DNA of 60,347 nucleotides from Pacificibacter marinus (GCF_018860505.1 NZ_JAHKPU010000024.1:1-60347), one strand, 5' to 3'. Counted from the first letter of the stretch, positions 25,375 through 36,182 are shown. Translations and numbers: made by a program. Notes: a model not told the origin generated them from the sequence alone.

Positions 25375-26781
25375 CTAGCTGGCTGTCTTTTTACTTGCAC
25401 CTTTGCGCGCAGGCATTGGACGGACACGTTTTTCGATGGTGTCATACAAAAGACCCGCGATGTTTTTCTTGGCGGTCTTTTCAGCCCCCTCCAATCCGGG
25501 CGAAGAATTGACCTCTAGCACTTTCGGGCCATCATCCGCGCGCAGCAGGTCCACGCCAGCCATGCGCAGACCAAAGGCTTTGGCCGATCTGACGGCCGCA
25601 TCGCGTTCGGTTTTGGTGATGCGTACTGCTGTGGCTGTGCCGCCCAAATGCAGGTTCGAGCGGAAATCGCCACCGCTTGAGCTGCGTTTGATCGCAGCGA
25701 CCACTTTGCCATCGACAACAACACAGCGGATATCGACGCCTGAGGCTTCTTTGACAAAATGCTGCACCAGAAAGTTGGCTTTGAGACCGCGAAACGCGGA
25801 AATCACCGATTGCGCGGCTTTCTTGGTCTCAGCCAGTACAACGCCGCGCCCTTGGGTACTTTCAAGTAATTTAACGATCAGCGGTGCTTGCCCCGCCAAA
25901 TCGATCAGATTGTCCGTGTCTTTCGGCGAGGCGGCAAAAGCCGTGGTCGGCATATCGATGCCATGACGCGCCAAAACTTGGTGCGCATGCAATTTGTCCC
26001 GCGATTTGGCGATGCCATCGGCAGAATTGAGGCAATAGGTGCCAATGGTTTCAAACTGACGGATCACAGCACAGCCATAAGAGGTGATAGAGGCACCGAC
26101 ACGCGGGATCACAGCATCATAGCGGGGCAGGCGTTTGCCATCGTAATAAATTTCAGGCGCCATAGCGTTGATCGCCATGTAGCAGCGCGTGGTGTCAATC
26201 ACTTCGATCACATGCCCGCGCTCTTGGCCTTCGGCCACAAGGCGCTGGGTGGAATAGCTGTCAGGCTCGCGTGAGAGCACAGCGATGCGCAATGCCCGCG
26301 GCGCGCTTGAGGTGCGAATGGCCGCAGAAAAATAAGCGCTGTCATCCAGTTCAGCTTGGCAAAAACTCTCGTTCGGAGTGACAATCATGTCGTCATCAAT
26401 GGCTTGGCGCCCCAGTAGCATACGATAGGCCATATTGGTGCGATTGGTCAGAGTGATCTCGATCGGCCACGTGCGATCACCGATGGAAATATCGGTGCTG
26501 ATTACATAGCGCAGCTCGGTTTCACCATTGGAGGATGTGACTTCGCGACGATCCACCACTTTTGCAGAGCAGGCGATGACGATGTCTTCGCGTGCAGGCA
26601 CTGGATGGATGTTAAATCGCACCATTGGGGCGTTTGCAGGGCCAAAAGGTTCAATGTCGAACGCATGTAGCGCAGAGGTGCGCGCGCCTGTGTCAACTTT
26701 AACCTTAAGGGCAGGCAGACCAAGCGCGGGCAGCTTTGCCCACTCTTCCCAGCCCAAAGCGAAAGGAGCTTTGTCCGTCAT
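25375..26781 (-). CDS. Retropepsin-like domain fused to RimK-type ATP-grasp ligase
   Basis: A 468-residue two-domain protein. The N-terminal third (KVDTGARTSALHAFDIEPFG, later LLGRQAIDDDMIV) is the RimB/DUF785 retropepsin-like aspartic protease fold with the catalytic DTGA. The C-terminal two thirds form a RimK-type ATP-grasp ligase: PRVGASITSYG, PLIVKLLESTQGRGVVLAE, DIRCVVVDGKVVAAIKR and KVLEVNSSPGLEG with metal-binding Glu/Asn. In other bacteria the two are separate neighbouring genes; the ligase adds glutamate to a protein or small peptide and the protease trims it. The substrate is not evident. It stands alone. Confidence 0.9.
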   Translation of the reverse strand: MTDKAPFALGWEEWAKLPALGLPALKVKVDTGARTSALHAFDIEPFGPANAPMVRFNIHPVPAREDIVIACSAKVVDRREVTSSNGETELRYVISTDISIGDRTWPIEITLTNRTNMAYRMLLGRQAIDDDMIVTPNESFCQAELDDSAYFSAAIRTSSAPRALRIAVLSREPDSYSTQRLVAEGQERGHVIEVIDTTRCYMAINAMAPEIYYDGKRLPRYDAVIPRVGASITSYGCAVIRQFETIGTYCLNSADGIAKSRDKLHAHQVLARHGIDMPTTAFAASPKDTDNLIDLAGQAPLIVKLLESTQGRGVVLAETKKAAQSVISAFRGLKANFLVQHFVKEASGVDIRCVVVDGKVVAAIKRSSSGGDFRSNLHLGGTATAVRITKTERDAAVRSAKAFGLRMAGVDLLRADDGPKVLEVNSSPGLEGAEKTAKKNIAGLLYDTIEKRVRPMPARKGASKKTAS

Positions 26782-27141
26782 CGTTTTATCTCACATCTGA
26801 AAGGGAAGGCGGTTCGGTATGATGCCGCCAGAGACGCCCTCTCTCACCTATTCACGATTCTAGCAATAGGGTTTGTGAGTTTTGTGACAGAGCCGGATTT
26901 TTTATGCCTTTGGCGCGCGCGTGATACGCGAGAATTGGCGTCGCCCCCTCAACATGATGCGCAGCGTGACGACCTGATTTCGCTTATCAATTGGGCGAAA
27001 CTGTGGGGCAACTCGTTAAACTGCTCAAGATTTACACCAAGACAGACATTGCCCTTTAGGTAACTTAAGCCCTCAGAGCCAAGGACTTTTCATAAGACGC
27101 ATCCAAGCGCAGTCTTTCACAATACGACAAAGGGGAAGACT
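26782..27141. other. Intergenic stretch upstream of the nucleobase permease
   Basis: About 360 bp between divergent genes. One 62-codon frame (26875-27063) lacks a ribosome site and resembles nothing I know. I see no purine-riboswitch core, but a structured leader cannot be excluded by eye. It must hold both promoters. Confidence 0.35.
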
Positions 27142-28479
27142 ATGTCAGAACAAAATACGCAGTTGGTGTACAACTTAAACGACGTTCCTCCGCCGCCCAA
27201 AGCGGCCTTGGCGGCCTTTCAGCACGTCTTGGCATCCATCGTCGGCATCGCCACGCCGTCTTTGATCATTGGTGGCGTTTTGGGGCTGGGAGAACATGTG
27301 TCCTATCTCATCGCGATGGCATTTTTCGTCTCTGGGGTTGCCACGTTTATTCAATGCAGACGGGTGGGGCCGGTTGGCTCTGGTTTGTTGAGTGTTCAAG
27401 GCACGTCTTTTGCCTTTCTCGGTGCGATTTTGGCCGCGGGCTTTGCAGTGAAAGGTCAAGGCGGCACGCCAGAAGACATTCTAGCGATGATTTTCGGTCT
27501 ATGTCTGGCTGGCTCTTTGATTGAAGTCATCCTGTCGCAGTTTTTAGACAAACTCAAACGTGTGATCACGCCGACGGTGACAGGTGTTGTGATCACCGTG
27601 ATTGGTCTAAGCTTGATCAAATCTGGTTTTACCGATTTTGCTGGTGGCGCGCAGGCTGGCGAAGATCTGGGCAAGCCTTTGTTCTTGCTTTTGGGCCTTT
27701 TGGTTGTGGCCGTGATTTTGTTTGTGACGTTTTTGGGCAATCCTATGTCGCGCATCGCTGCCATCATGATCGGTCTCATCGTGGGGACTGTTGTCGCCAG
27801 CTTCTTTGGTCTGGTGAATTTTGGCGCGCTCGGCAGTGCAAAGCTGTTCGCTTTGCCTGTTCCGTTTAAATACGGCATCGACTTTGATTTTGCTTTGTTT
27901 GTGCCTATCGCGTTTTTGTATTTCGTGACAGCGATTGAAACCTCAGGCGATTTGACTGCGAACTCTGTGATTTCAGGCGAACCTGTTGACGGCGAGGTTT
28001 ACATGGGCCGCATCAAGGGCGGTGTTTTGGGCGATGGTGTCAATTCTGCCATTGCTGCCGTGTTCAACACCTTTCCAAACACCACGTTTTCGCAAAACAA
28101 CGGTGTGATCCAAATGACAGGCGTGGCCAGCCGTCATGTCGGCATGTGGATCGGTGGTCTGTTGGCTCTGATGGGGCTGTTTCCTGTCATTGGCGCGTTC
28201 TTTTTGATTATTCCTAAACCCGTTTTGGGCGGAGCTACCGTGGTGCTGTTTGCGTCCATCGCAGTTGCAGGCATTCGCATCCTTGCCTCGCAAGAGATGA
28301 CCCTGCGCCGCATCTACATCATGGCTGTGTCCTTTGGTCTGGCTTTGGGCGTGACCTTGGTGCCTGATGCCACGCAGCATTTGCCAAACTTTATGAAGCA
28401 AGTGTTTGCAGCGCCCATCACCTTGGCGGGTCTCTCTGCGATCATCCTGTCTTTGGCGATTCCTGAAGACAAAGAGTAA
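27142..28479 (+). CDS. NCS2-family uracil/xanthine permease
   Basis: A 445-residue inner-membrane symporter for purines or pyrimidines with about twelve to fourteen membrane segments. Seen: QHVLASIVGIATPSLIIGG near the N-terminus, GTSFAFLGAILAAG, the ETSGDLTANSVISGEP segment with its essential Glu, and SQNNGVIQMTGVASRHVG. This pattern favours xanthine/uric acid over uracil carriers. A strong ribosome site (AAAGGGGAAG) precedes the ATG and a strong terminator follows, so it is a single-gene unit. Confidence 0.94.
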   Translation: MSEQNTQLVYNLNDVPPPPKAALAAFQHVLASIVGIATPSLIIGGVLGLGEHVSYLIAMAFFVSGVATFIQCRRVGPVGSGLLSVQGTSFAFLGAILAAGFAVKGQGGTPEDILAMIFGLCLAGSLIEVILSQFLDKLKRVITPTVTGVVITVIGLSLIKSGFTDFAGGAQAGEDLGKPLFLLLGLLVVAVILFVTFLGNPMSRIAAIMIGLIVGTVVASFFGLVNFGALGSAKLFALPVPFKYGIDFDFALFVPIAFLYFVTAIETSGDLTANSVISGEPVDGEVYMGRIKGGVLGDGVNSAIAAVFNTFPNTTFSQNNGVIQMTGVASRHVGMWIGGLLALMGLFPVIGAFFLIIPKPVLGGATVVLFASIAVAGIRILASQEMTLRRIYIMAVSFGLALGVTLVPDATQHLPNFMKQVFAAPITLAGLSAIILSLAIPEDKE

Positions 28480-28522
28480 GAGCACCATTTGGTGCTAAGT
28501 GCACAAACGTAAAAAAATAGCG

Positions 28523-28550
28523 GCCCGCCTGAAGTTCAGGCGGGCTTTTT
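28523..28550 (+). terminator. Intrinsic terminator of the permease gene
   Basis: A stem of GCCCGCCTG pairs with CAGGCGGGC around a short AAGTT loop and is followed by five T. Confidence 0.9.
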
Positions 28551-28577
28551 GTTGGTTAAGGAAAACGAAAGGAAGGT

Positions 28578-28778
28578 CTATTCTCTATAAAGCCAAACTT
28601 TCACCAACGTGACCAGGTTTGCTATCTTGAAAAATCGGCGCATCACCACGGCCACTGCAATACTGAATAGCAAAATTGCACCTAAACTTTGGCCTTCGCT
28701 AACGACAATGAAAAGATAAGCGTCAGGAATAAATTGAGACAGATGGTCTAAAGCTAATTTCCGATGTTTGCTGGACAT
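28578..28778 (-). CDS. Small membrane protein, unknown
   Basis: A 66-residue frame with GGAG ten bases before the ATG. It has one clear hydrophobic segment (AILLFSIAVAVVM) after an amphipathic start, followed by a basic/hydrophobic C-terminus (RRFFKIANLVTLVKVWLYRE). Base composition is more AT-rich than its neighbours. No family is recognised. It is oriented against the permease gene and could be a recently gained or spurious gene. Confidence 0.45.
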   Translation of the reverse strand: MSSKHRKLALDHLSQFIPDAYLFIVVSEGQSLGAILLFSIAVAVVMRRFFKIANLVTLVKVWLYRE

Positions 28779-28816
28779 GAATGAGTCTCCAAATTGTTAT
28801 GAATTTGCAGTGCTAA

Positions 28817-30079
<1,263 letters not shown>

Positions 30080-30104
30080 CGGTAAGCTTTAACGCAAGAT
30101 ATTG

Positions 30105-30138
30105 AGGTCGCTCACATAATGTTTGAGCGGCCTTTTTT
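30105..30138 (+). terminator. Intrinsic terminator of tgt
   Basis: A 10-bp stem with one wobble pair (30105-30114 with 30124-30133), a 9-base loop and seven T. Confidence 0.85.
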
Positions 30139-30264
30139 TAAAGATTTTCGTAAAGTTTTATACTTAACCCACTGTTATCCTTGTCTTTATCTGTCTGATT
30201 TTTGCCACATTTTGGACCAAGCGTCTGGCTAGGTCTGGGACATCAGATCAATCAGGGGTATATC

Positions 30265-30537
30265 ATGTCCGTATCAAAAATGTGGAGTTTGGCCATCGGC
30301 CTGTTCTTTCTTTGCGTCTTGGCATCAACGTTGCCGTCCGCCGCCGCCATGCCTAAAAGCGCAAAGGCGACTCAATCGCCGCTGTCGCTAAAATCTGCGG
30401 TTTTACAACAGGATTCAAGGCCGTCGCTCATGAGGCAAATCCCGAACGTGGCTGTCGCTTGCGCTATGCCTTTGGATGCGACGCATCAGATTGCTCAATG
30501 CACCATAGATACTTCGGTAGACGCTTTGGTGAAATAA
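30265..30537 (+). CDS. Small secreted protein, unknown
   Basis: A 90-residue protein with a typical Sec signal peptide: SVSKMW, hydrophobic LAIGLFFLCVLAST, then an ASA-type cleavage site (PSAAAMP). The mature part is about 60 residues with two cysteines (VACAMPLDATHQIAQC) that could form a disulfide in the periplasm. AGGGG precedes the ATG. No family is recognised. It stands alone between tgt and lon. Confidence 0.6.
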   Translation: MSVSKMWSLAIGLFFLCVLASTLPSAAAMPKSAKATQSPLSLKSAVLQQDSRPSLMRQIPNVAVACAMPLDATHQIAQCTIDTSVDALVK

Positions 30538-30803
30538 TGTGTGCACGTGCCTGTGACGGCCTTGCTCCCGTCTTTGCATCACGGGTGCGTTTGAAAAATT
30601 AACGTTGCCTTAGCGAAAACATACCGAATTAACCTATTTCAGTGCTTGCGGGTCGGCGCGAAGGCGGGCAAACTAAGTCCAAATCCAACTGCACTTGGTT
30701 GAAATTGGGGGCACAGGGCCCCAAATGTGATGAACCAAGTCAGGAAAGGGCCAAAGATTGCCGCCAAGCGGGATCCGGTTCTTTTGCAAAATAAGGACAC
30801 AAA

Positions 30804-33209
30804 ATGCACGAGCAACTTCAATCATATCCCGTACTGCCTTTGCGCGACATTGTGGTTTTTCCCCATATGGTCGTGCCCCTGTTCGTGGGCCGCGAAAAAT
30901 CCGTAAAAGCGCTTGAGGAAGTGATGTCGCAAGACAAGCAAATCCTTTTGAGCGCACAAATTGATCCATCTGTTGATGATCCTGAAGCGGATGGCATCTA
31001 CCGCATGGGTGTTTTGGCGAATGTTTTGCAATTGCTCAAATTGCCCGACGGCACCGTAAAAGTGCTGGTTGAGGGCGATAAACGCGTTCAAATTACAGAA
31101 TTTGTTGAAAATGACCGTTTTTTCGAGGCGGCAACAGCCGAGCTGTTCGAAGTCGAGGGCGATCCCGCCGCTGTAACGGCCTTGGTGCGCTCTGTTGCAG
31201 AAGAATTCGCGCATTACGCCAAGATCAAAAAGAACATCCCAGAAGAGGCTTTGACCGCCGTTGATGACACCAAAGACCCTAGCAAAATGGCCGATCTTGT
31301 GGCGGGCCATTTGGGTGTCGAGGTGGCGCAAAAACAAGACTTGCTGGAAACCCTGTCGGTCGAGGCGCGCCTTGAGGCGATCTATGGCATGATGCAGGGC
31401 GAAATGTCTGTGCTTCAGGTCGAGAAAAAGATCAAAACCCGCGTCAAATCCCAGATGGAGCGCACTCAACGTGAGTACTATTTGAATGAGCAAATGAAAG
31501 CCATTCAGAAAGAGCTTGGCGATGGCGAAGAGGGTGCGAACGAGATTAACGAACTTGAAGAGAAAATTGCCAAAACCAAATTCTCTAAAGAGGCCGCTGA
31601 AAAAGTTGCAGCAGAGTTGAAGAAACTCAAATCCATGAGCCCAATGTCGGCTGAGGCCACAGTGGTGCGTAACTATTTGGATTGGATGCTGTCTATTCCA
31701 TGGGGCGTCAAATCCCGTGTGAAAAAAGACCTGAAACGTGCCGAAGAGGTGCTTGATAAAGATCACTACGGTCTGGAAAAGGTCAAAGAACGCATCGTTG
31801 AATACCTTGCCGTGCAGCAACGCAGCCAAAAACTCAAAGGCCCAATCATGTGCCTCGTGGGCCCTCCTGGTGTGGGTAAAACATCACTTGGGAAATCCGT
31901 TGCCAAAGCCACAGGGCGCGAATTTATTCGTATCTCTTTGGGTGGCGTGCGTGACGAATCCGAAATTCGCGGTCACCGTCGGACCTATATCGGGTCGATG
32001 CCCGGTAAGATCATTCAGGCGTTGAAAAAAGCCAAAACCACGAACCCGCTGATCTTGCTCGATGAAATCGACAAGATGGGCCAAGACATGCGTGGCGACC
32101 CCGCGTCTGCGATGCTTGAAGTACTTGATCCTGAACAAAACTCCACCTTCGTGGATCACTACATGGAGGTCGAATACGATCTGTCCAACGTGATGTTCTT
32201 GACCACGTCCAACAGCTACAACATGCCTGGGCCATTGTTGGACCGGATGGAAATTATTCCTTTGTCTGGCTACACCGAAGACGAAAAAGCCGAGATCGCC
32301 AAGCAGCATTTGATCCCCAAGCAGATCAAAAATCATGGCCTGAAAGCGAAAGAGTTTTCGATCTCTGACGCGGCTGTATCTGATGTGATCCGTTACTACA
32401 CACGTGAAGCAGGTGTGCGAAACTTGGAACGTGAAATGGCCAAGGTTGCGCGTAAGTCTTTGACAAAGATCGTCAAAAAAGAAGTGGATTCTGTTCAGGT
32501 CACCCCTGAAAACTTGGAAGACTTCTTGGGCGTGAAAAAGATGCGTTATGGTTTGGCCGAAAAAGAAGACCAAATCGGTGTTGTGACTGGATTGGCCTAT
32601 ACTTCTGTGGGCGGCGATTTGTTGCAAATCGAAGCCCTGCGCCTGCCTGGTAAAGGGCGGATGAAAACCACAGGTAAGCTTGGAGATGTGATGAAGGAAT
32701 CCATCGACGCAGCGTCCAGCTATGTGCGTTCAATCGCGCCAGAGATCGGGTTGAAGCCGCCTGTGTTTGACACGTTGGACATTCACGTTCACGTGCCAGA
32801 TGGTGCAACGCCGAAAGATGGACCCTCTGCAGGTTTGGCCATGGTCACCACGATTGTGTCTGTGCTCACCAAAATTCCCGTGCGCAAAGATATTGCGATG
32901 ACGGGCGAGGTCAGCTTGCGTGGCAATGCAACGGCCATCGGTGGTTTGAAAGAAAAGCTTTTGGCGGCTTTGCGCGGGGGCATCACCACTGTGTTGATTC
33001 CCGAGGAAAACGTCAAAGATCTCGCGGACATTCCAAACAATGTCAAAGAGGGCTTGGAAATCATTCCTGTGACACATGTGTCCGAGGTTCTCAAACACGC
33101 TTTGGTGCGCGCGCCTGAGCCCATTGATTGGGACCATGAGGCCGACGATGCAGCGCGGTTGGCCAAAGCCACGGCACCTGCCGCAGAGGCTGTTCCTGTC
33201 GCGCATTAA
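30804..33209 (+). CDS. lon: ATP-dependent protease Lon
   Basis: A soluble AAA+ protease that removes misfolded proteins and short-lived regulators. The 801-residue protein has the LAN substrate-binding domain (residues 6-200), a coiled-coil region, Walker A GPPGVGKTSLGKS near residue 357, Walker B PLILLDEIDKMG, and the C-terminal protease domain with the catalytic serine in PKDGPSAGLAM and the lysine in IGGLKEKLLAALRGG. Length is normal for bacterial LonA. A leader of about 265 bp precedes it; I see no clear heat-shock promoter in it. HU follows after a terminator. Confidence 0.97.
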   Translation: MHEQLQSYPVLPLRDIVVFPHMVVPLFVGREKSVKALEEVMSQDKQILLSAQIDPSVDDPEADGIYRMGVLANVLQLLKLPDGTVKVLVEGDKRVQITEFVENDRFFEAATAELFEVEGDPAAVTALVRSVAEEFAHYAKIKKNIPEEALTAVDDTKDPSKMADLVAGHLGVEVAQKQDLLETLSVEARLEAIYGMMQGEMSVLQVEKKIKTRVKSQMERTQREYYLNEQMKAIQKELGDGEEGANEINELEEKIAKTKFSKEAAEKVAAELKKLKSMSPMSAEATVVRNYLDWMLSIPWGVKSRVKKDLKRAEEVLDKDHYGLEKVKERIVEYLAVQQRSQKLKGPIMCLVGPPGVGKTSLGKSVAKATGREFIRISLGGVRDESEIRGHRRTYIGSMPGKIIQALKKAKTTNPLILLDEIDKMGQDMRGDPASAMLEVLDPEQNSTFVDHYMEVEYDLSNVMFLTTSNSYNMPGPLLDRMEIIPLSGYTEDEKAEIAKQHLIPKQIKNHGLKAKEFSISDAAVSDVIRYYTREAGVRNLEREMAKVARKSLTKIVKKEVDSVQVTPENLEDFLGVKKMRYGLAEKEDQIGVVTGLAYTSVGGDLLQIEALRLPGKGRMKTTGKLGDVMKESIDAASSYVRSIAPEIGLKPPVFDTLDIHVHVPDGATPKDGPSAGLAMVTTIVSVLTKIPVRKDIAMTGEVSLRGNATAIGGLKEKLLAALRGGITTVLIPEENVKDLADIPNNVKEGLEIIPVTHVSEVLKHALVRAPEPIDWDHEADDAARLAKATAPAAEAVPVAH

Positions 33210-33522
33210 TTTTGGGATGCGCGTTGCGTGCCCCAAATTCTAAAATGATTATGAAGTTAAAATAAAGGCGTTCCAGTATATGGGGCGCCTTTGTTATATT
33301 GATGTTGGATTTGATGCATTTGTTGTGAGAGAAAAAGATGGTTTTTCGCCTGCCGTTTAATATTTTGTGTCATATTCAATCATTTAAGATGAAATTTAGT
33401 CTTAACCTGCCTGATTTATATCCAATGCGACTTGGTGGGGCATCGTAGCCATTTCCCATTTGCAACTGGGGGCGTAGAAAGGTTAATGTTTCTATAAAAG
33501 AAACAACCTAAAGGTCTGTATC
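33210..33522. other. Intergenic stretch between lon and HU, with lon terminator
   Basis: About 310 bp, AT-rich, without a gene. A hairpin of AAAGGCG (33264-33270) and CGCCTTT (33286-33292) with a short T-rich tail is the likely lon terminator. A second TTTGGG/CCCAAA hairpin lies directly after the stop. The rest must carry the HU promoter. Confidence 0.6.
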
Positions 33523-33942
33523 ATGGCAACGCGCCGCACAACGACAACGACTGAAGAACCTAGCAAAACCACAACTCCGACAACTGTTGCAACGTCTACG
33601 CCCGCCGCTGACGTCGAAGCGCCTGAGGCCAGCCTTGTACATGTTGTGAAGAAAAAAGAGCTTATTGAACGTGTGTCTGAGGCCTCTGGCATCAAAAAAG
33701 GCATCGCGAAAAAAGTGATTGAAGCGACGCTCAAAGAAATGGGCGATATTATGCAAGAAGGCACAGAGATGAATTTGCCGCCACTTGGTAAAGTGTCGAT
33801 CAATCGCCAAAAAGAGGTTGCAAACGCGTTTATTTTGATCGCCAAATTGCGTCGCGCTAAAGGTATGCTTGCCAGCAAATCACCCGCAGGTGAAGGCGAA
33901 GTTGCATCCGGTGAAGATGTCGACACAACTGAATCTGAATAA
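33523..33942 (+). CDS. HU-family DNA-binding protein with Thr-rich N-terminal extension
   Basis: A 139-residue HU-type protein. The HU body (VVKKKELIERVSEASGIKKG through LPPLGKVSINRQKE) starts near residue 40, preceded by a Thr/Pro/Glu-rich arm (ATRRTTTTTEEPSK) not found in classical 90-residue HU. The C-terminal tail is acidic (GEGEVASGEDVDTTESE). The beta-arm RNPQT-type sequence is reduced, so binding may differ from HU-alpha/beta. It lies upstream of tRNA-Val with no other partner. Confidence 0.88.
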   Translation: MATRRTTTTTEEPSKTTTPTTVATSTPAADVEAPEASLVHVVKKKELIERVSEASGIKKGIAKKVIEATLKEMGDIMQEGTEMNLPPLGKVSINRQKEVANAFILIAKLRRAKGMLASKSPAGEGEVASGEDVDTTESE

Positions 33943-34008
33943 AGCGAAAAAAGTGGTGTGATGGCTCTTGCATCATGCGCGTCCTAGGTCTAAACACCGC
34001 GCCACGGC

Positions 34009-34084
<76 letters not shown>

Positions 34085-34097
34085 TCAGAATTCAAAG

Positions 34098-34123
34098 GGC
34101 ACACTGCAGAGTGTGCCTTTTTT
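34098..34123 (+). terminator. Intrinsic terminator of tRNA-Val
   Basis: GGCACACT pairs with AGTGTGCC around GCAG and is followed by six T. Confidence 0.88.
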
Positions 34124-34154
34124 CGTTGCGTGACGCCGCCTCACGGTCTACCTC

Positions 34155-34775
34155 ATGCGCATGATAAAACATCCCATATTTCTTTTGCGCCACGGCCAGA
34201 CAGAATGGAACTTAGAAGGCCGCATGCAAGGGCAGCTTGATAGTCCGTTGACGGCAAAAGGGTGGGCACAAGCTCAGGCGCAGCGCGATATATTGAAACC
34301 TGTGTTTGCGGCTTTCCCTCAGATTGATTTTCAAGCTAGCCCGCTTGGGCGAGCATGGGACACGGCTGTCACCGCCGCAGACGGCCATCCTGTGTATCAA
34401 AATGATGTGCTCAAGGAAGTGTTTGCTGGCAGTTGGGAAGGACGCTTGCGCGCCGACATCGTCGCAGAACGTGGTGGATCGGCAGCTGAAGAGGATATGT
34501 TCGACTTGTTCTTATCCGCCCCAGACGGGGAAGGGGCCGCCACCCTCGAGCAGCGCTGTCGCAACGCTTTGAACGCCTTGAACGGGCCGGCTGTTATCGT
34601 TTCTCATGGGGTCGTCTCTGCCTTCTTGCGCGGATTGGTGCGTGGCTTAGGTATAGTTGACATCGCACGGCTGTCGCACAACCAAGGTGTCGTTTTTGCG
34701 TTGCACAACGAGTCAGAGACGATGTTGGAAACGCGCGCAGATGCTGAACTGTATTTGGCCAGCATCCGCGCTTAA
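34155..34775 (+). CDS. Histidine phosphatase (phosphoglycerate mutase-like)
   Basis: A 206-residue histidine-phosphatase superfamily protein. The phosphohistidine motif is FLLRHGQTEWNLEGRMQG near residue 10, the partner arginine and glutamate are in the ASPLGRAWDTA and GSWEGRL segments, and the second catalytic histidine is in VIVSHGVVSAFLRGL. It is probably a broad phosphatase rather than a glycolytic mutase (too short for GpmA, and no cofactor-loop signature). It follows the tRNA-Val terminator and converges with the M20 peptidase gene. Confidence 0.9.
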   Translation: MRMIKHPIFLLRHGQTEWNLEGRMQGQLDSPLTAKGWAQAQAQRDILKPVFAAFPQIDFQASPLGRAWDTAVTAADGHPVYQNDVLKEVFAGSWEGRLRADIVAERGGSAAEEDMFDLFLSAPDGEGAATLEQRCRNALNALNGPAVIVSHGVVSAFLRGLVRGLGIVDIARLSHNQGVVFALHNESETMLETRADAELYLASIRA

Positions 34776-34787
34776 CGTATTTAGAAT

Positions 34788-36182
34788 TTAGTCCTTTGAT
34801 ACGGCATCCAAGATGCGGGCCCACGACCGAATGCCTTTGTGAAAACTTTCCACGTCGTATTTTTCATTCGGCGAATGGATTTGATCGTCATCGCGGCCAA
34901 AGCCTGCCAACATCGCATCAACACCCACGATCCGTTTGAAGTGACCGGCGATGGGAATGGAGCCGCCACAGCCAACAAACGCCGCTTCATTCGGCCATTC
35001 ATCAGACAAGGCTGCGCGGGCTTTCTCGAATGCGGGATGGTCTGTCGCCATGGTCGAGGCTTTTGAGGAACCATGCGGATTAAAGTCTACCGTGCAATCG
35101 TCTGGCAGGTTGGCGCGCACGTAGTCATAAAGTGCTGCACGAATTTTGTGAGGGTCTTGATCGCCCACCAAACGCGCTGACAACTTGACCGAGGCTTGTG
35201 ACGGCAACACTGTTTTGAACCCTTTGCCTGTATAGCCACCATTGATGCCGTTGAATTCCAGCGTGGGCTCGGACCAGATCATTTGCAGTCCTGTTTTACC
35301 GTCTTCGCCAGCAGGGGTTTGCAGTCCAACCTCTCCCAAGAATGCCTCTGCGTTAAACGCGAGGGCGTCCCATTGGCTGCGCAATTCATCGGATAACTCT
35401 GGCACGCCATCATAGAAGCCGGGCAGGGTGACACGACCTGAGTCGTCATGCAGTCCGGCAAGAATCTTGTTGAGAACCCGAATTGGATTGCGGGCGATAC
35501 CGCCAAACATCCCAGAATGCAGGTCTTTATTGGCGGCGGTGATGGTGATCTCGTCGCTCATCAAACCGCGCAGCATGGTGACAATCGCAGGCGTGTCGTG
35601 GCCGAAGAGACCTGTATCGCAAATCAAGGCCACATCGCCTTTCAGCTTGTCTTTATGCTCTTCCATGAAGGGCACCAATGACGGTGACCCGCTTTCTTCT
35701 TCGCCCTCAAAGAAGAATGTGATTTCGCAAGGCAGTTCGCCATGTTCGGCTTTCCAAGCGCGGCAGGCCTCGATAAAGGTCATCAACTGGCCTTTGTCAT
35801 CAGACGACCCGCGCCCGCGAATTACCTGTCCTTTGGCTGTGTCTTCGATTTGTGGATCAAAAGGATCAGCGTCCCAAAGATCAATAGGGTCAATGGGTTG
35901 AACATCATAGTGGCCATAGAACACCAAGTGTGGTGCGTCTGAATTGTCAGGCCCGTCGACATGCCCCATCACCATAGGGTGGCCTGGCGTGGTATAGATT
36001 TTTGCATCGACGCCGATCGAGGACAGATCCGCGACAAGCCAATCCGCCGCAGCAGCACAGTCTTCTTTATAAGCCGGATCAGTTGAAATAGATTTCAGAC
36101 GCATGAGGTCCAAAAGGCGATCCATAGACGTGGGAAGGTCTGCGTCAATACGCGACAAAACGGGAGACAGGCGTGTGGTCAT
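34788..36182 (-). CDS. M20-family dipeptidase/deacylase
   Basis: A 464-residue zinc-dependent peptidase. The ligand motif is VFYGHYDVQPID with the second ligand in GRGSSDDKGQLM and the general base in FEGEEESGSP; further ligands are in ICDTGLFG and at the C-terminal end. The dimerisation domain lies in between. This is the M20 dipeptidase (ArgE/DapE/CPG2-like) subgroup, and the specific peptide is unknown. It is divergent from hemA across a shared 250-bp region. Confidence 0.93.
   Translation of the reverse strand: MTTRLSPVLSRIDADLPTSMDRLLDLMRLKSISTDPAYKEDCAAAADWLVADLSSIGVDAKIYTTPGHPMVMGHVDGPDNSDAPHLVFYGHYDVQPIDPIDLWDADPFDPQIEDTAKGQVIRGRGSSDDKGQLMTFIEACRAWKAEHGELPCEITFFFEGEEESGSPSLVPFMEEHKDKLKGDVALICDTGLFGHDTPAIVTMLRGLMSDEITITAANKDLHSGMFGGIARNPIRVLNKILAGLHDDSGRVTLPGFYDGVPELSDELRSQWDALAFNAEAFLGEVGLQTPAGEDGKTGLQMIWSEPTLEFNGINGGYTGKGFKTVLPSQASVKLSARLVGDQDPHKIRAALYDYVRANLPDDCTVDFNPHGSSKASTMATDHPAFEKARAALSDEWPNEAAFVGCGGSIPIAGHFKRIVGVDAMLAGFGRDDDQIHSPNEKYDVESFHKGIRSWARILDAVSKD

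Noticed and set aside
26875-27063. 62-codon frame upstream of the permease as a gene or relic
   Set aside because: It has no ribosome site, no recognised motif and lies in a promoter region.
30673-30803. Heat-shock promoter before lon
   Set aside because: No convincing sigma32 -35/-10 pair at the right spacing was found by eye.
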